This document shows, piece by piece, positions 51,401-63,665 of a DNA stretch of 64,000 nt. This DNA comes from Heliocybe sulcata (Eukaryota > Basidiomycota > Agaricomycetes > Gloeophyllales > Gloeophyllaceae). The notes below the pieces were generated by a model. The model did not search any database, was not told the origin of the DNA, and was given only the letters and a program-made list of their open reading frames with translations. Within the stretch, counting starts at the first letter, position 1; every line of letters begins with the position of its first letter. Where the stretch lies: positions 713,271 through 777,270 of the forward strand of contig ML213516.1 in assembly GCA_004369045.1 (NCBI GenBank), read 5' to 3'. The position numbers were made by a program, and so were the translations under genes.

Positions 51401-52083
51401 ATGCGCGATGCATGTTCCAGTGTAATATATGGAGATTTCTCTTCTCTTCCAGCTGAGGATACGAACGTGCACCCTTGCGGACTATTATTCTTGTACGCCA
51501 TATGGTGAATACCATGTATTACTTGCGCTGTATTTGATTCCGAATGAAGGCCGTTGCTATTGGAGCTAGGTGTGTGATGCGAGAAGGTGCTTGATGGCGC
51601 GGGTATGTCTCATCATACTTACTGCAGATATTTATTCCTGCTATTGAGCTTCAGAATCTCCGGAGCGATACAGACATAGATTAGTCCAGCCTTCTATTCT
51701 AACTAGTCAAACATCAGTATCAGTCAGTGAGTTGTCGCGTCTGTCAGCCAAAGTAAATCGCAAAAACAGATCTAGCAACAACAGAGTTAGTTCTTCTTCC
51801 CTTCTTCCGTATGCATCATCGTACACATGCGATCCGATGGTATAGGCAAGAAAACGGGTAGTGATAGGGTGCTGGGTAGACGACAACGCGGCAAGAAGGG
51901 TAAGTCGATGACGAAACACGGCAAGGAAGATGGGGAAAGCGAAGGGGGGAAAATAAAGAGAGCAAGCAGTTAGCTGTGGAATGTGAAGGTAGGGTTGTGG
52001 AATGGCGCGCCCGTCGAGGGACTACACGCTGTGCAGCAATAGCCGCTGGATGAGCAGCGCAGCGAAGGAGCGGAGACGCGGGC
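51401..52083. other. Convergent intergenic region
   Basis: 3' flanks of the PMP3-type gene (plus) and the G-alpha gene (minus). A minus-strand open frame at 51919-51707 shows no domain. Confidence 0.4.
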
Positions 52084-54120
52084 TCACACGAAATCGGAGT
52101 CGATGAGGTTGTTCGTCAGGATCAGTTCGCGTACTACGCGACTGTCAGTTCCGGTTCGTTATTTGGGACATGTACGACTTACTGCGGACGAGGATGATGG
52201 AGGTTGCTTGGTGATCCTGCGATGGGGAAAACAAGGTGTTTAGTGTATCAGAGTGTAACGGAGGAGAGCAGGCACTTGCAGTCGCTGTGGTGAGATGGAT
52301 ATGCAATTTCCGCGTTCGATTGGAGTGTTGTCGGTGGATCGCGGAGAACTTGGCTTTCAAGTCTACACAGTTTTCCCTCAGTATTTTCCGGAGCACAACG
52401 TTCGGAGGCCGGGAAGACGAACTTACATTTGCTGACAGCCTCGACATTATTGGGCGAGTCCTTATAGCTCGTCACATACTTGGAAAAGCTGATTCCGGAG
52501 TTGAGCTTCGCCTCCAGTGCGTCGACCTTGTTCAGCAACAGGATTATTGTCACGTTCGCGAGGATCCGGTTCGTGCAAATTGATTGCCAGAGGTAGAAGG
52601 AGTCCCACTGGTGCGCATACATTGACATTAATAGTCAGGGAGGAGGAAGTCGGCGAATGGAGGAGGTACGCACGAGACGGTTAACGGAACGGTCTTCTGA
52701 GAGTGTTTGGTTGAAGGCGGATATTGGGACGAGGAAGATGATAGCATTCACTGTTCATTCAGATCAATACTACGATCGCTGAATGCGCAGGGACGTCTTT
52801 ACCGTCGTCAAAGAAGGGTGCCCATGCAGCTGTGTAAGAAGTCCATCAGTACGCTAAAATGTGCCTTGTTTGGACATCTGAAAACTTACGCCTTTGGCCT
52901 CGACTACCGCCCACGTCGTAGATGACCCACTCCCTGCCCGATTCAGTAGCTTGTTATATATCAGTTATACATACGGTCGATAGGTAAGGATAGAGCGGAC
53001 GAACTGAACTGACCGGTCTCCATGATAAGCCGGTGCTCCTCAACACCCATAGTTTGGAGACGTGCCTTGAGGATATCCTCTGCGGACCACATTTAGTGAT
53101 CAGGAGTTAGGAAAAATAAAGGGAAAGCATCGCACCAGGTGTAGGTACATAGTCTTTGGATGCTATTCGGGATACTTCGTTCAAGAAGCTGCACAGGCGT
53201 GCCATGAAGATTAGAAGAAGGGGTGGTGAAGCGTTCCAAGGGCTACTCACAATCCTGACTGCTCCTGTAACGCGATGTCATTGCTGGACAAGCCCTTCTG
53301 CACGACAGGGTCTGCCCACAACTCCGTGATGTCGTCTCTACAAGCTTCAATCACCCGTCCTGCGTCTTCAAGCTCGTCCGGACTTTGCGGCCGCGTTCGA
53401 TGACTGAGCCTCGCCAACGCCTTCCACCCACTCCCCGATCTCACCGAGACTTCACTCGCAGAGTTCAGCCCCTTTCGCGACACGTGCGGGTCATCGGCGG
53501 ATATTCGCTTGCTCAGCATCTCCTCCACTCGCTTTAAAGGCGACAGGCGCATTTTGAGGCGCCTCAGCTCGTCCGTGGGTTCGATGATGGGCCCGGTGAG
53601 AGTGCCCGGCTGCGAGTCTGGCGATTGCGAAATTCCGAGCACATCGAAGCCAGTCACGATGACCGAGGCGGGTGATGAGGATATGGCGAATTGTGGGTTG
53701 GCGGAAAGGAGGTCGAGAATGAAATTTACAGAACGGACCAGGTTCAAGTGGATTACAGCCCTCCATGCCCCTGACTCGGCCTTGAAGGCCTTGGGCGTGA
53801 ATGAAAGCTGGAAATTCTTCAACATTGTAGATTTCCCTGATTCAGCTTGGCCTAGCGCACATAATGGTCAGAGTAAGTATAGCTCGGTTTAAACTTTTGA
53901 TAGTGAGCGTACCCAGTAGCAGGATCTTCATTTGAGGGCGCCTGCTCTTCATCTCTTGCCTATGCTGCTCAATTGCCTTGTCAATCTCATCGCTGACCCG
54001 CTTTGCCTCCCTCTCCTGCTCGAGACGCTCCGTCCGCTGGGTTTCTGTTTCTTCCTGATTTGTCGGGGGAGGTGGCCATATGTGTCCAGAGTCATAGCTG
54101 ATCGAGGTTCGCTGGCGCAT
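52084..54120 (-). CDS. Atypical G-protein alpha subunit
   Basis: GTP-binding signalling protein at the plasma membrane. Start MRQRTSISYDSGHIWPPPP at 54120, then a charged helix RVSDEIDKAIEQHRQEMK. G1 spans an intron: KILLLG joins QAESGKSTMLKNFQL. The helical domain is enlarged by about 70 residues (53650-53400) with SDSQPGTLTGP and RTRPQSPDELEDAGR. Then VPTPEDILKARLQTMGV, G3 WVIYDVGGSRGQR, SAFNQTLSEDRSVNRLEDSF, G4 LLLNKVDALEAKL, G5 LTTATDT, and the C-terminus RELILTNNLIDSDFV with stop at 52084-52086. No N-terminal MGxxxS myristoylation motif is visible with this start, as in many expanded mushroom G-alphas. An upstream exon is possible. Confidence 0.88.
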
Positions 54121-54516
54121 CGCAGATGCTTGGAGCCTAGGCAAAGACGAAAAGAATGACAGTCGAAATAATAGAAGGTGTGTGGTACAGAGAGAAGGTA
54201 ATTAATACATGGGGACACTCGTATCGTCGCGGAAGGACCGCATAAAGCTTGGAGGCACCGGCGTCGCGGCTGCTTTCCTTGCTCTAACCATTTAAGTTTG
54301 GTCCGGTTGCCACCCAACTGTATACCGCTTGCGACACTGATAATCGATGGCCTCTGATACTCATATAAAGGGGACATGTTTCGCAAATTGTTTTCTGGAA
54401 TATTCTTGCCGCCTCTCCAAGAAATCTGCCCTATTCTGCATTGCGACAAACGTGCTAGCCCAGGAGTTATGGTGATTGCGACGGGAGGAAGGTACAGGCT
54501 CCCATCATCCTGAGAA
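54121..54516. other. Intergenic region
   Basis: 5' flank of the G-alpha gene and 3' flank of the esterase. If the G-alpha has an additional first exon it lies here. Confidence 0.35.
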
Positions 54517-56600
54517 TCAGTTCTGCTCGTGATCTACTTGGCTAGCGGAGAAGGCGCAACCCAATGTCTCCGACACAGGTTCCATCTCGAAGTAGCTCCC
54601 ACTAACGGTGGTCGTGTTTTGCGGATCCCGCTGCAGGACTATCCTCTCCCTGTAGTCGAGCGTATATGGCGGCCACGCGGGCGACCGTGCCAGCTTGTAA
54701 GTGTTGGGATCAGCTGATCGCACAAATGATAGCCAATATGCAATCAACTCCGACGCAAATGCAAGATCGGCAGGGGTCTCGGGTGCGTATGTTGTCGTGC
54801 CGTTGAAGCTGGCAAACGTCAAAGGAAGACTGAGATCGGGTAACGAGGCCGTGCCTGCGAACGCGCTTACCTGGTGTTGGTTCCCCCAAACATCATAGAA
54901 ATTTCAGCCGCGTGCTCGACGAGTGTGTCGCTGAGAGACTGGGTGAGACTGATCGTGTTGTAGCGGTACGTCCAGGAGCTGTTCGTCACCGAGAAAGCAC
55001 CGCCCCATATTGATCGCTGTGCGGAAATGTGAGTGTTTTGATAGTTGACGACGATGCTAACTTACAGCGCATCTGACGGTAGGGTTTCCGGTAGCAACCC
55101 GAAACTGCTCGTCGTACGAGGAGAACTCGGAAGCGGGATAGACGTAGGGATATCCGGCGAGGTCAAATGGAGTCAGAGCAGGGAAGTAGGACTGCAATGC
55201 CGCCGAGATACTTGCTCCGCTGGCTAATGTCTCGTTGGACACGGAGCTATGTGAAGACCTTAGTCCAAATGACAGCCTAGCTGGCATACCACGTACCCAA
55301 CCAGCAGTGGAACCCTGGCGAACTCTCCTCGAAGCACTGAACGGGTGGGATAGTCAGTGATGACGGTTCCGTCCAGCACAGGGACGAAGTTCTTGTATGG
55401 ACCCGTACTATCAGTTCTGGTCAGGAAATAACCACCATCAATCAAGGCAGGACTCACTAGTTGTACGTGACAGTGTCTTGTGCTCGAGCCAGAGCGCTGA
55501 TGCTCACATTTCGCAGACAGGCCATCTGTTCAGTTGATGTTCCGGACCCACAACCAGCTTGAGTAGCATAGTATTGGAATAGATCCTATTACACGGACGG
55601 TGAGAATATCAGCAATTGTAATCGCATTCTCTCTCTTACCAATTTTGTCGCCGGCGGGACGACTGGGTGGCGATAGACGCTTTGCGCCACGGCGCCATGG
55701 AACAGCTGTGCGCCCTCGTTCGCAACAAGGTGGATGGCCACGGACGAAGCACCGGCACTCTCGCCGCCGATAGTCACTCGATTAGGATCACCGCCGAAGT
55801 AGCTGATATACTGGCTGATCCATCTCAACGCCTGCACCTGATCAAGAAATCCTGCGTTGTTGTCACCCAGTGTCCCGTTTGAAGCTACGAAGTCGGGATG
55901 GGCCAGGAAACCGATGGAGTCGAGACGATAGTATATCGACACAATGACCACGTTGGGACTCTGGTTCACCCAAGGATCGAAAGGAAAGTCAGCAGGATTG
56001 CCGTAAGCGTAGCCTAATTGCTCAGTGAATACCCGTCTGACAATCACCACTCATCGGACGGACTCACCTCCGCCATGGATCCAAACAAATACAGGTACTT
56101 CCGGCTTTATCAGCCGGGCCCGAATAACTTATTTCAAATACGAGCTGCTTACAGTCAGCTCCCGTCGTGGCACCATACGGCGAGTAGATATCGACGTTCA
56201 GACAGTCCTCGCTTCCACCGCCTCCGGCATCGCCGTCTGTTCATGGTCCATCATTCATTTAGTGCGATCAGTGCGCAGCGGATCAATCAACTTGGGGCAG
56301 GATCTACTCACCGCCAAGAGTTCCCTGAATGCAGAAGGTGCGTGGCATCGTTGCATCAACGACTTGGCCGTTCGCACTATCTGCGACACGGCTCGTGTTG
56401 AGCGGCACGGGCGCTCGGAAGCGAAGGTTGCCCACGGGAGGCTCAGCGTACGGGATGTTGTAGTATACCACTGTGTTGGGGTACGTCTGATTACCTTCGT
56501 AGCTGACATACCCTACGTCGACCACGTTTCCTGGCAGAGTTGCGCCTAGCGCCAAGCCCGCTACAGCCAGAGAGACCCATATACCCGCGAGAGGCGACAT
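54517..56600 (-). CDS. Secreted type-B carboxylesterase/lipase
   Basis: Hydrolyses carboxylic esters outside the cell. Start MSPLAGIWVSLAVAGLALGA at 56600, a signal peptide. Then GYVSYEGNQTYPNTVVYYNI, PYAEPPVGNLRFRAP (family signature), EDCLNVDIY, a HGGG oxyanion region before YAYGNPADFPFDPW, then VIVSIYYRLDSIGFLAHPDF, QVQALRWISQYISYFGGDP and the nucleophile motif GGESAGASSVAIHL. The C-terminal half has FVPVLDGTVITDYPT, FARVPLLVG, YDEQFRVATGNPTVRCA, then HAAEISMMFG, which supplies the catalytic His, and LIAYWLSFVRSADPN. Stop at 54517. About ten introns. The family has about 540 residues and this fits. Confidence 0.9.
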
Positions 56601-57441
56601 CTTGGCGGAGGAGTCACGGGCAACGGACTGCCATTTAAATTGTGATTTTCATGGTATTTAAATGCTGCCTGCAGGCTTCCACGCAACTGGGATGAATGGT
56701 GGTCCGCTAGTAGGAATGAGGGAAGTAGGTAATTATACCTCAGAGGAAGACCACCGGGTGGTCATGAGACTCTACGGACTGTCAACCTCGGTACGTCGAT
56801 ATTTTTGAGTGATATTTACGGAAGCAATGATCCCGAGGCTATGCCGAAAATTCGCAGTGAGCTGGTATCGCATACACGCACGTTCAATCAGTCCAGGATC
56901 AAAGGGTCTGAGTGTATTTGACCGTTCTATCTCGGCACGTTCATAGGCCGTGGTACGAGATTGCTGTCTCATTCGCCTACGTGACATTCATTTGTGCTGA
57001 AGCCCAAGTTCGAAAATAAGCATAAGGGCTTGTATACACTCACCGCGACGTCCTGCAAGACATATGGACCACTGTCGAATTCTCGCGTCTCGGCATGGTA
57101 ACAAACTGGTACAAGGGTTGTCTTCTCGCGCAAAAGCCGCAGTGCGTCGACCAAGAGAATGCATCAGAATATAGTCGGTGGGACATATATATTCGAGGAA
57201 GCTTCAGGATTAGACCAAAGCAAGTTTAGGAACAGAGCAAACCAGGCCACGCATCGTCCTCCTCAAGTTTATGCCTAAGGACACACTATCCCACACTGAT
57301 GATGCATAATCGCTATCCCATAAGTACGTCGCCAGCCTCATCGATCGATAACTCATGCGCAACGAAGGGTGAACTAGTTGGCAAGAGTCTAAGACGAGAC
57401 TTGAATGTGGCAATACATGACAACATACTGTGGCGGACCGG

Positions 57442-58505
57442 GTACTCGGACAGACCGTCTACTCGGACACCCGGCCTTTGTAGACTGACTCGCTCGACCT
57501 TACTCCACAACTGCTGTACTATTGTACAGCTACATAGTAGAGTAATATATGTGCAAATGTTGGGAGCAATACAGTGTATAGCGAGCGAGATATCAGTTCC
57601 AGAGTCACCTGAATTTCTCCTTTTGGGTACTTTCTCGCGCTGCGCGCACTCTGCGCTGACAATGACCACCATCTCGCCGACCTCTCGCTGCGTCAATTGT
57701 CCTGAACCTTGCTTTGTTTATACCATCTGCATCTTGGCTACGACTTGACACTATCCTTGTGTGATACGGAGACATATATGAGCTAATATCTGGTCAACAG
57801 CACGGTCTCCTTCATTTCAAGCTACGACAAGTTTGCATTCTCCAACCGCCAGCTCTATGTCTGCTTTCAAGAAACTTGGCATATAATATCATCTACACCT
57901 GGACATGCTACTCTCATTGTTTCAGGAATTTGATAATGCTGTGGGCTGTTACGGATGCAGGTTGGGACCGAGATGGGGTTGCAGCAGGGTGCTCGGAAAG
58001 CAAAAGGAGGATTTTGGGAATGTGTTTAGGGGAGGGTAAAACTCTTGTAAGAATATCTTCCAATGTCTATATGATAGTGTCTGGAAGCAAGATTTCCTGT
58101 GTTGAGCACCCTGCCCGGGCATATCAGGCTGGTCATCTCCCAGCTGGCCTGAAAACCAGGTATAGGCCTCTCTAGGGCCATCCTGATATGCCTAATCCAT
58201 CACACTTTCTGTGGCTTTTTGTATATAACATTGTTCCACCGGTATGGTATGACCTATATACCAAGTTTCCTGCCAGTATAGCGCATGCAAACCGTCACTG
58301 TTAGGACTGTCCGAGTACATGGTCCTCAGCCACATCCAGCCTGGCTGCACAAAAATATTTCTACAGCACTCTATTCTTCACATAAAATCACGAAATCATC
58401 GTCATATCATAGAGAGCTTTTGTGCCGACATTTATAAAAAGGTTTGGTGTTGAACGGATAACGTGCGCGCACATGAGTTGGTAAATACCGTAGGGTGTCC
58501 GAGTA
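57442..58505. repeat. Element bounded by nested inverted repeats
   Basis: Left side: GTACTCGGACAG (57442-57453) and TACTCGGACACCC (57460-57472). Right side: CTGTCCGAGTAC (58307-58318), the exact reverse complement of the first, and GGGTGTCCGAGTA (58493-58505), the exact reverse complement of the second. The pairs are 865 and 1034 bases apart. No coding sequence inside. It resembles a non-autonomous DNA transposon or a composite of related copies. Confidence 0.5.
58118..58192. repeat. Long hairpin
   Basis: GGCATATCAGG (58118-58128) pairs exactly with CCTGATATGCC (58182-58192). The loop contains a further CTGG/CCAG and GGCCT/AGGCC pairing, so most of the 75 bases can fold. It lies inside the inverted-repeat element. 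Confidence 0.5.
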
Positions 58506-61500
58506 CGCGGCCCAGCACAGTAGGCAAATAACGCGTTTGTGGCGGAACCACGTGTTTTATTGACCCTGAGTGTGTCTCGTTGTTCCAGACTGTTGCTTAC
58601 ACTGTGTCTCTTTTCGCACAAGGTTTCCTCTCTTGCTTTCTTGTCGTAGCTGTGGTAGTCCTCGATCTCTGTAGTCTTGACATGGTCGCCCTGCACGGTG
58701 CTATCATCTTCTCGGCCTGAATCCTAAGTCCCGGTTAAGGTGTGCAAACATGGCGAGTCGTCTCCGCAGCTAGGCACAGTGGCATATCTTAATGATTTCT
58801 GATGGATTTGCTGCAGGATACCACGCCCAAGCGATCGTTCCTTCAACTATCCTCTTTCGTCCGTGGTTCGTTGTTGGGCCCTCGAATGCGGACCTGAGCC
58901 GCAGGCAACAGGTCGATCTGTGGAAGCAGCCTGAATGCTTCGGACTCAGGCGACTATGGCTGCCGAGCTTCTGAGGTCTATGCTCTTCTCTATTGAGGAC
59001 AAGAGCATGCGCTCTAGCATGCCATCATCATGGTACCATATCAGTTCCAGACATTGTCGCAATCCCGGCCGCACCATTGTGGCGTGTCAGCTTTCGCTGG
59101 TATATATAATACACGATGTCCGCAGACTTTGTCACCAAAGAGGCATCGCTGGCTGTGCCGCGTATCGGCCGACTCCGTGTTGCGCCACCATACATCGCTC
59201 TTCTACCCGGGAAAAGTCCGTGATGAAAGGCCAGGCAATCAGTCCATGTATTCTACTAAAATACTGATCTCCTTCGAACCATCAGGAGCCGGCATCTTTG
59301 ACCGGCACAAGACTCCTTCGATTCCTTTAATGTACAAGCTGCGATCATCACGATTGTACCTCTGGATCGTGCTCTGGCATTTCAGGGAAATCCGGTATCT
59401 TAAGTGGCAGCAGCTGAGAGCCGGAACTCGTACCGTTCGCGTGCCTAGCACTGCTGTGGTTCCACGTATATCGTTTTCGCTGATTGCATCCAGCTTCAAT
59501 CAACCTCGGAAACGGATACTCGGTCCTGTTTTTCTCTATTCGCGTTGGCTCTTGTTATTGGTCGATATCAGCTTGGTCCGCGCTCACTATCTTTCCTTTC
59601 GAGTGTTACACCGCTCCCCACAATGCATATAGCATCCGACAGGTAAGCACAACTCCGCGATATCGGACCACCTTTCACATCTTCACGCACTTTCTCTGTC
59701 GCCCCCGTATGCAGTTAACGCAGATCGCAGGAATCGCTTTGGACGGTCCAACAACAATGAAGCAGAGAATGATCACAAACTCAATTGAAAGCAAGTGGTA
59801 TGTTGTCCGTGCTTTCAGGATTAGAAGGAATGCTTATTTTACGTCCAAAGCATATCGGCTCTATGTTCCCTTAGTACACTGTCAATGATTTTGGCTCTAT
59901 ACCACGCGCTATACGCGTGCGTATTCGGCACCGGCCAACGAAGGATCATCGCGGGCGCAGTACCAGTAGGCCGTCCCATGGATTTGAGCACCAGTCGAAG
60001 TCGGGAACTCCGATGCGAGTAATCTTGGAAGGAATACTCATTACGGCTGCTGAGCCTCCATTACACTGGTTGATGCCTCGCTTCGGCGTTTAAAAAGTAT
60101 CGCGCGGAGGCTTTAATCCGGAAGAATAGTACTACAGAGAAAAGCAATAGAGCACATACCAGGATGAGCTACGTCAGTCAGATTTTCCCATTCCCCAATC
60201 TATTGAAAAGCTCTTATAGCTGCCGTATTCTGTGTCTTCGGGACATTTGGCCCACGTGGTGCCTCCGACCTTCGGTTTCGGTGGGGAGACTCAAGACTGT
60301 CGTGGCCACGCTCAGTCCAGCCTGATGTACCGCATGTTCGAGCTGATGGTTAATCCCATGGGTCCTGTTCTGCCTGTCGACATGTGAGCTGTCTGCCAGT
60401 TCACCTTCCCTCATCTCGCATAGTGTTGGACCCTAGCAGGCGACAGATTTATTCCTTGGTTCCGCCGTCAAGGATTGGCGTCTCAGGTGAAAAGTACTCC
60501 AGTTCATTTCGAATGGTCAACCGATTAGAGTTGATAACCTTCCGCGTCTGGCGTTGCGTCGACCATGCAGCTGCGCTCCCCGTTCATACTCTGCGAAGAG
60601 TTAAACTTTAAGCGTGGAAGCCCTCACTCATGCGGACTTCACATCCGCAGCCGAAGCCGCAGCCGCGCACGGGACCAATGTGATATTTGCATTGAGAAGA
60701 TCAACGGATGCTCTGGCAGTCCCGGTCCTGCAAGACTGGGTGGCACAGCTTCCCATCATAGGTTCACAGCCGGGATTCCGGGTGGTTATTGGGAATCTCA
60801 CGGGTACATGGCGCAAGAATGTGCCATGGATACTGCTATCTTTGTCCCGTAGAAAGACGATATGGATTAGTTGGAATCAGATGTATTATGTACGATAAAA
60901 GGGTTTGTGGCTTGTGGCTTCCGGATCTCGTTAAAGGGCAGTGGCAACGCAGTCCTTACGGGCATTGAGCGGTCTGTGATAATTCCGCATCATGTGTTCT
61001 AAAGTTCTGAGAGAAAGGCCATACTTCACATACTATGACGGCTATTGGTCACCGATAGATAGAGTCATACCGTCAGAGGCGTCAGCGTCGTGAATGCCAC
61101 AGCCTGTCGGATGTCCGTCAATTCATCGCGGCAACTGCCGAACCCGGGCGTACTCGGGCATGCACTTTTCGACTGTCTGCCTCAAGCTACGTGTCTCGCG
61201 AACTCCTGTAGATGCTCTATTCTACCTCCAACCATTATTCTTTACTGGACGCATTAATATTGTTGCGTCCAAAACGGAACCGGCTTGTTGGAGACAGCTC
61301 GCGAACTTGAATGATTCTCAGCTCTTCGCACAGCCTGAGCACCTAGCAGATTCATCGTCTAACACTTGATGCACACGTCGACTGACTCTGCGTTACGCCG
61401 CTGCCGTATCTGGGCGATGGAGGAAACTGACCGGCAGAGGCGCCTGCCTATCAACCCCGACATCTCGCGCATGCTCCTCCTTCTTGGCTGCCTCTTGATT

Positions 61501-62142
61501 TGTTATACACTCGCGGACTCTGCATGCCCACCGTTCTATGCTGTGGCAGCGCGGGATAGCTGCGAGGCGACTTAATGCGCCTTGTCTGCTGGGCGACAAA
61601 TGTCCTGATTGCGGTCGGTCTGCGATCAAGTCGGGACCGAGGCCGCTGGGTACTTGGGCTGTACTCGAACTATAGCTGTGAACTAAGGTCAATTTACTCC
61701 CATGTGATCTGGTTGGACTACTTGCATATGAACGCCCAGTACTCAGAGCTGGCGCTTAACTGTATCCCTACGGGGCGTACCGTAACCAGCGCATAGTCCG
61801 AGAGTCTTCTGCTTTGCCATTCGCAGATGCAAAATCGACGAGAGTGTACCATCAAGGGTTCCCGTCTACAGGAGGCGATGTCGTGGTTACCAGCACACTC
61901 GAAACGCCGCAGCTCATACACACAGTAGACAACCATCGGACGCCCGCTTCAACACGACTATCGAATTTGGGCAACTATGGCCAGCCCTGGCCCTAGCGCG
62001 CGCATGGTCAATACAGCCTTTGTAGTACCTGAAGCGCCGTGATAGAGGCCCCTTCAGCTCCTGGAGAAAGTCCCGGCTTCCTCTTGATGCTCTGTCGGAG
62101 AACTACACGCACGGTCGATCTCACAGCCTCTTGTCTCGCAAG

Positions 62143-62148
62143 TATAAG
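62143..62148 (+). promoter_or_regulatory. TATA-like box of the DPBB gene
   Basis: TATAAG lies 107 bases before the start codon. The leader between them holds ACATTCTCTATTCATA followed by ACATTCTCTACTCATA (62185-62220), a near-perfect direct repeat. Confidence 0.45.
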
Positions 62149-62254
62149 AGCTCTAGGATGAAGCTACGCAATTCACATTCAGCATACATTCTCTATTCAT
62201 AACATTCTCTACTCATAACAGCATCATCTACTCGACACATTCATTAATATTACA

Positions 62255-62904
62255 ATGTACTTCTCTCTTATTGCCGTCTTCTCCATGCTCTCCCTGTTCG
62301 CTGGTTTCGCTCAGGCAGCTCCTTTCGCTCGCCGGAATGGAACGGATACGGGCTTGTCGGCGCGTGCGACCAACGCTCGCCTTACCTGGTATCAAGTTGG
62401 CCTGTGAGCACGTTCTCAGCGGTTCTCACATCCTGACGTTAACTCTCGTCTCGCGGGTAGAGGAGCATGCGGGAAGAACAACGTCCCCAGCGATTTCGTG
62501 AGTTTCCCCGCGTCCTAATTAGGATCAGGCACATGAGAGCTGACGAATTTGAGCCGGCAGGTGGTAGCGTTAAACGCTGCTGTAAGTGATGCCATGAGCT
62601 ATTTGCATGCCAGTCGGGATCTACGGCCCTAACAAACTCTCGTTTACCCCTTAGGATTTCGGAGCCGGCTACCCCGGTCCCCACTGCTTCCAAAACATTG
62701 TTATCAACGCGAACGGCAAGTCGGCTACGGCACAGATCGTAGACAAGGTATGCGATGTCGACAGTTCCGAACGGCACTTTCATTGACACGACTATTCAGT
62801 GCCCTGGCTGCCCTGAAGGAGGACTGGACCTCAGCGAAGGTTTATTCAGTCACTTCGCTAACCCCGACGTCGGTGTTTTGACCGGCTCTTGGAATTACGC
62901 TTGA
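62255..62904 (+). CDS. Small secreted double-psi beta-barrel protein (expansin/EG45/RlpA-like)
   Basis: Five exons: 62255-62403, 62461-62497, 62561-62581, 62655-62747, 62800-62904. Start MYFSLIAVFSMLSLFAGFAQ, a signal peptide, then a short propeptide-like stretch with ARRNGTDTGLSAR. The barrel reads LTWYQVGLGACGKNNVPSDF, VVALNAADFGAGYPGPHCFQ, NIVINANGKSATAQIVDKC, PGCPEGGLDLSEGLFSHFA, then GVLTGSWNYA and the stop. About 135 residues, matching the single-domain fungal DPBB proteins that include papain-inhibitor-like and plant-interaction proteins. The conserved Cys pairs and the Asp of GLDLS are present. The third exon is only 21 bases. Confidence 0.9.
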
Positions 62905-63665
62905 ACCCCGAAGCCAAGCTTCCCGGAAGCAGTCTGTCCGGTAACTTAGTCCCATGTGCAGGCCATTTTGGGCACAATGTCCAAACACCGCCGGCGGGTT
63001 GCCTGCACAAACGCCCGAAGTCATTCGTTCATATATTTATCGTATTTATTCTGTCAAGTGTTGTCACCGCGTATCGTACCATCATGTAAACGTCCACTCC
63101 CTGTAGTAGCAGTGCCACATTAAAGAAGTGGAGCTTCTAGTCGCTAATGTTACGTGCCTTATATCACACGGGAGGAGTAACTGAGACATTCTGATGAGCC
63201 AAGCAGATGGCTTTTGTCTCGCAGGCCTTTTCTGCCTTCGGCAGCTAGTCTGTAAACCGGAACAAGATCGCGGGTAGTGCGAAGAAATTAGTTCTAGGGC
63301 GCCACGTCCAGATCGGAGTCGGGCATGGCGAACGCTCGGATCCCTCGCGCAGCACGCAGACACGGCGGATACAATAATAACCACAGACCGCTGGCCATCA
63401 TGAGCGTCATCTTCTCTCGGATCGCGAGCTATCCCTCGCGATAAAGATGCAACCGAGTCGGAAGCCGACATTTTAGGCTATGCTGACGATAAGAGGAACC
63501 CAGACGAGAGAGTACTGCCGGTGTAGGTTAGCGCATGGTAGGGACCCGCTGTGACGCCAGATACGCCATCCCGGAATTGAGATCCTGTGACCCTGCCACC
63601 CGTCGATTATAAATGCAGCAGTTTGCAACCCATTCCCGTTCCTCACCGAGCTCACCTTCGCGGCT
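62905..63665. other. Intergenic region
   Basis: 3' flank of the DPBB gene and promoter of the GST gene. No coding sequence recognised. Confidence 0.4.
63608..63613 (+). promoter_or_regulatory. TATA box of the GST gene
   Basis: TATAAA lies 52 bases before the start codon at 63666. Confidence 0.4.

Larger units (their letters stand above)
56601..62254. other. Large gene-poor region
   Basis: 5.6 kb without a gene I can name. It holds a palindromic repeat element at 57442-58505 and several open frames of 60-200 residues with no domain (59030-59632 plus; 60614-60898 plus, Ala-rich start ALTHADFTSAAEAAAAHG; 61393-61692 minus). None has consistent splice signals or family motifs. Confidence 0.4.

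Noticed and set aside
59030-59632. 200-residue plus-strand frame in the gene-poor region
   Set aside because: No domain, no start context, no matching neighbours; composition does not look coding.
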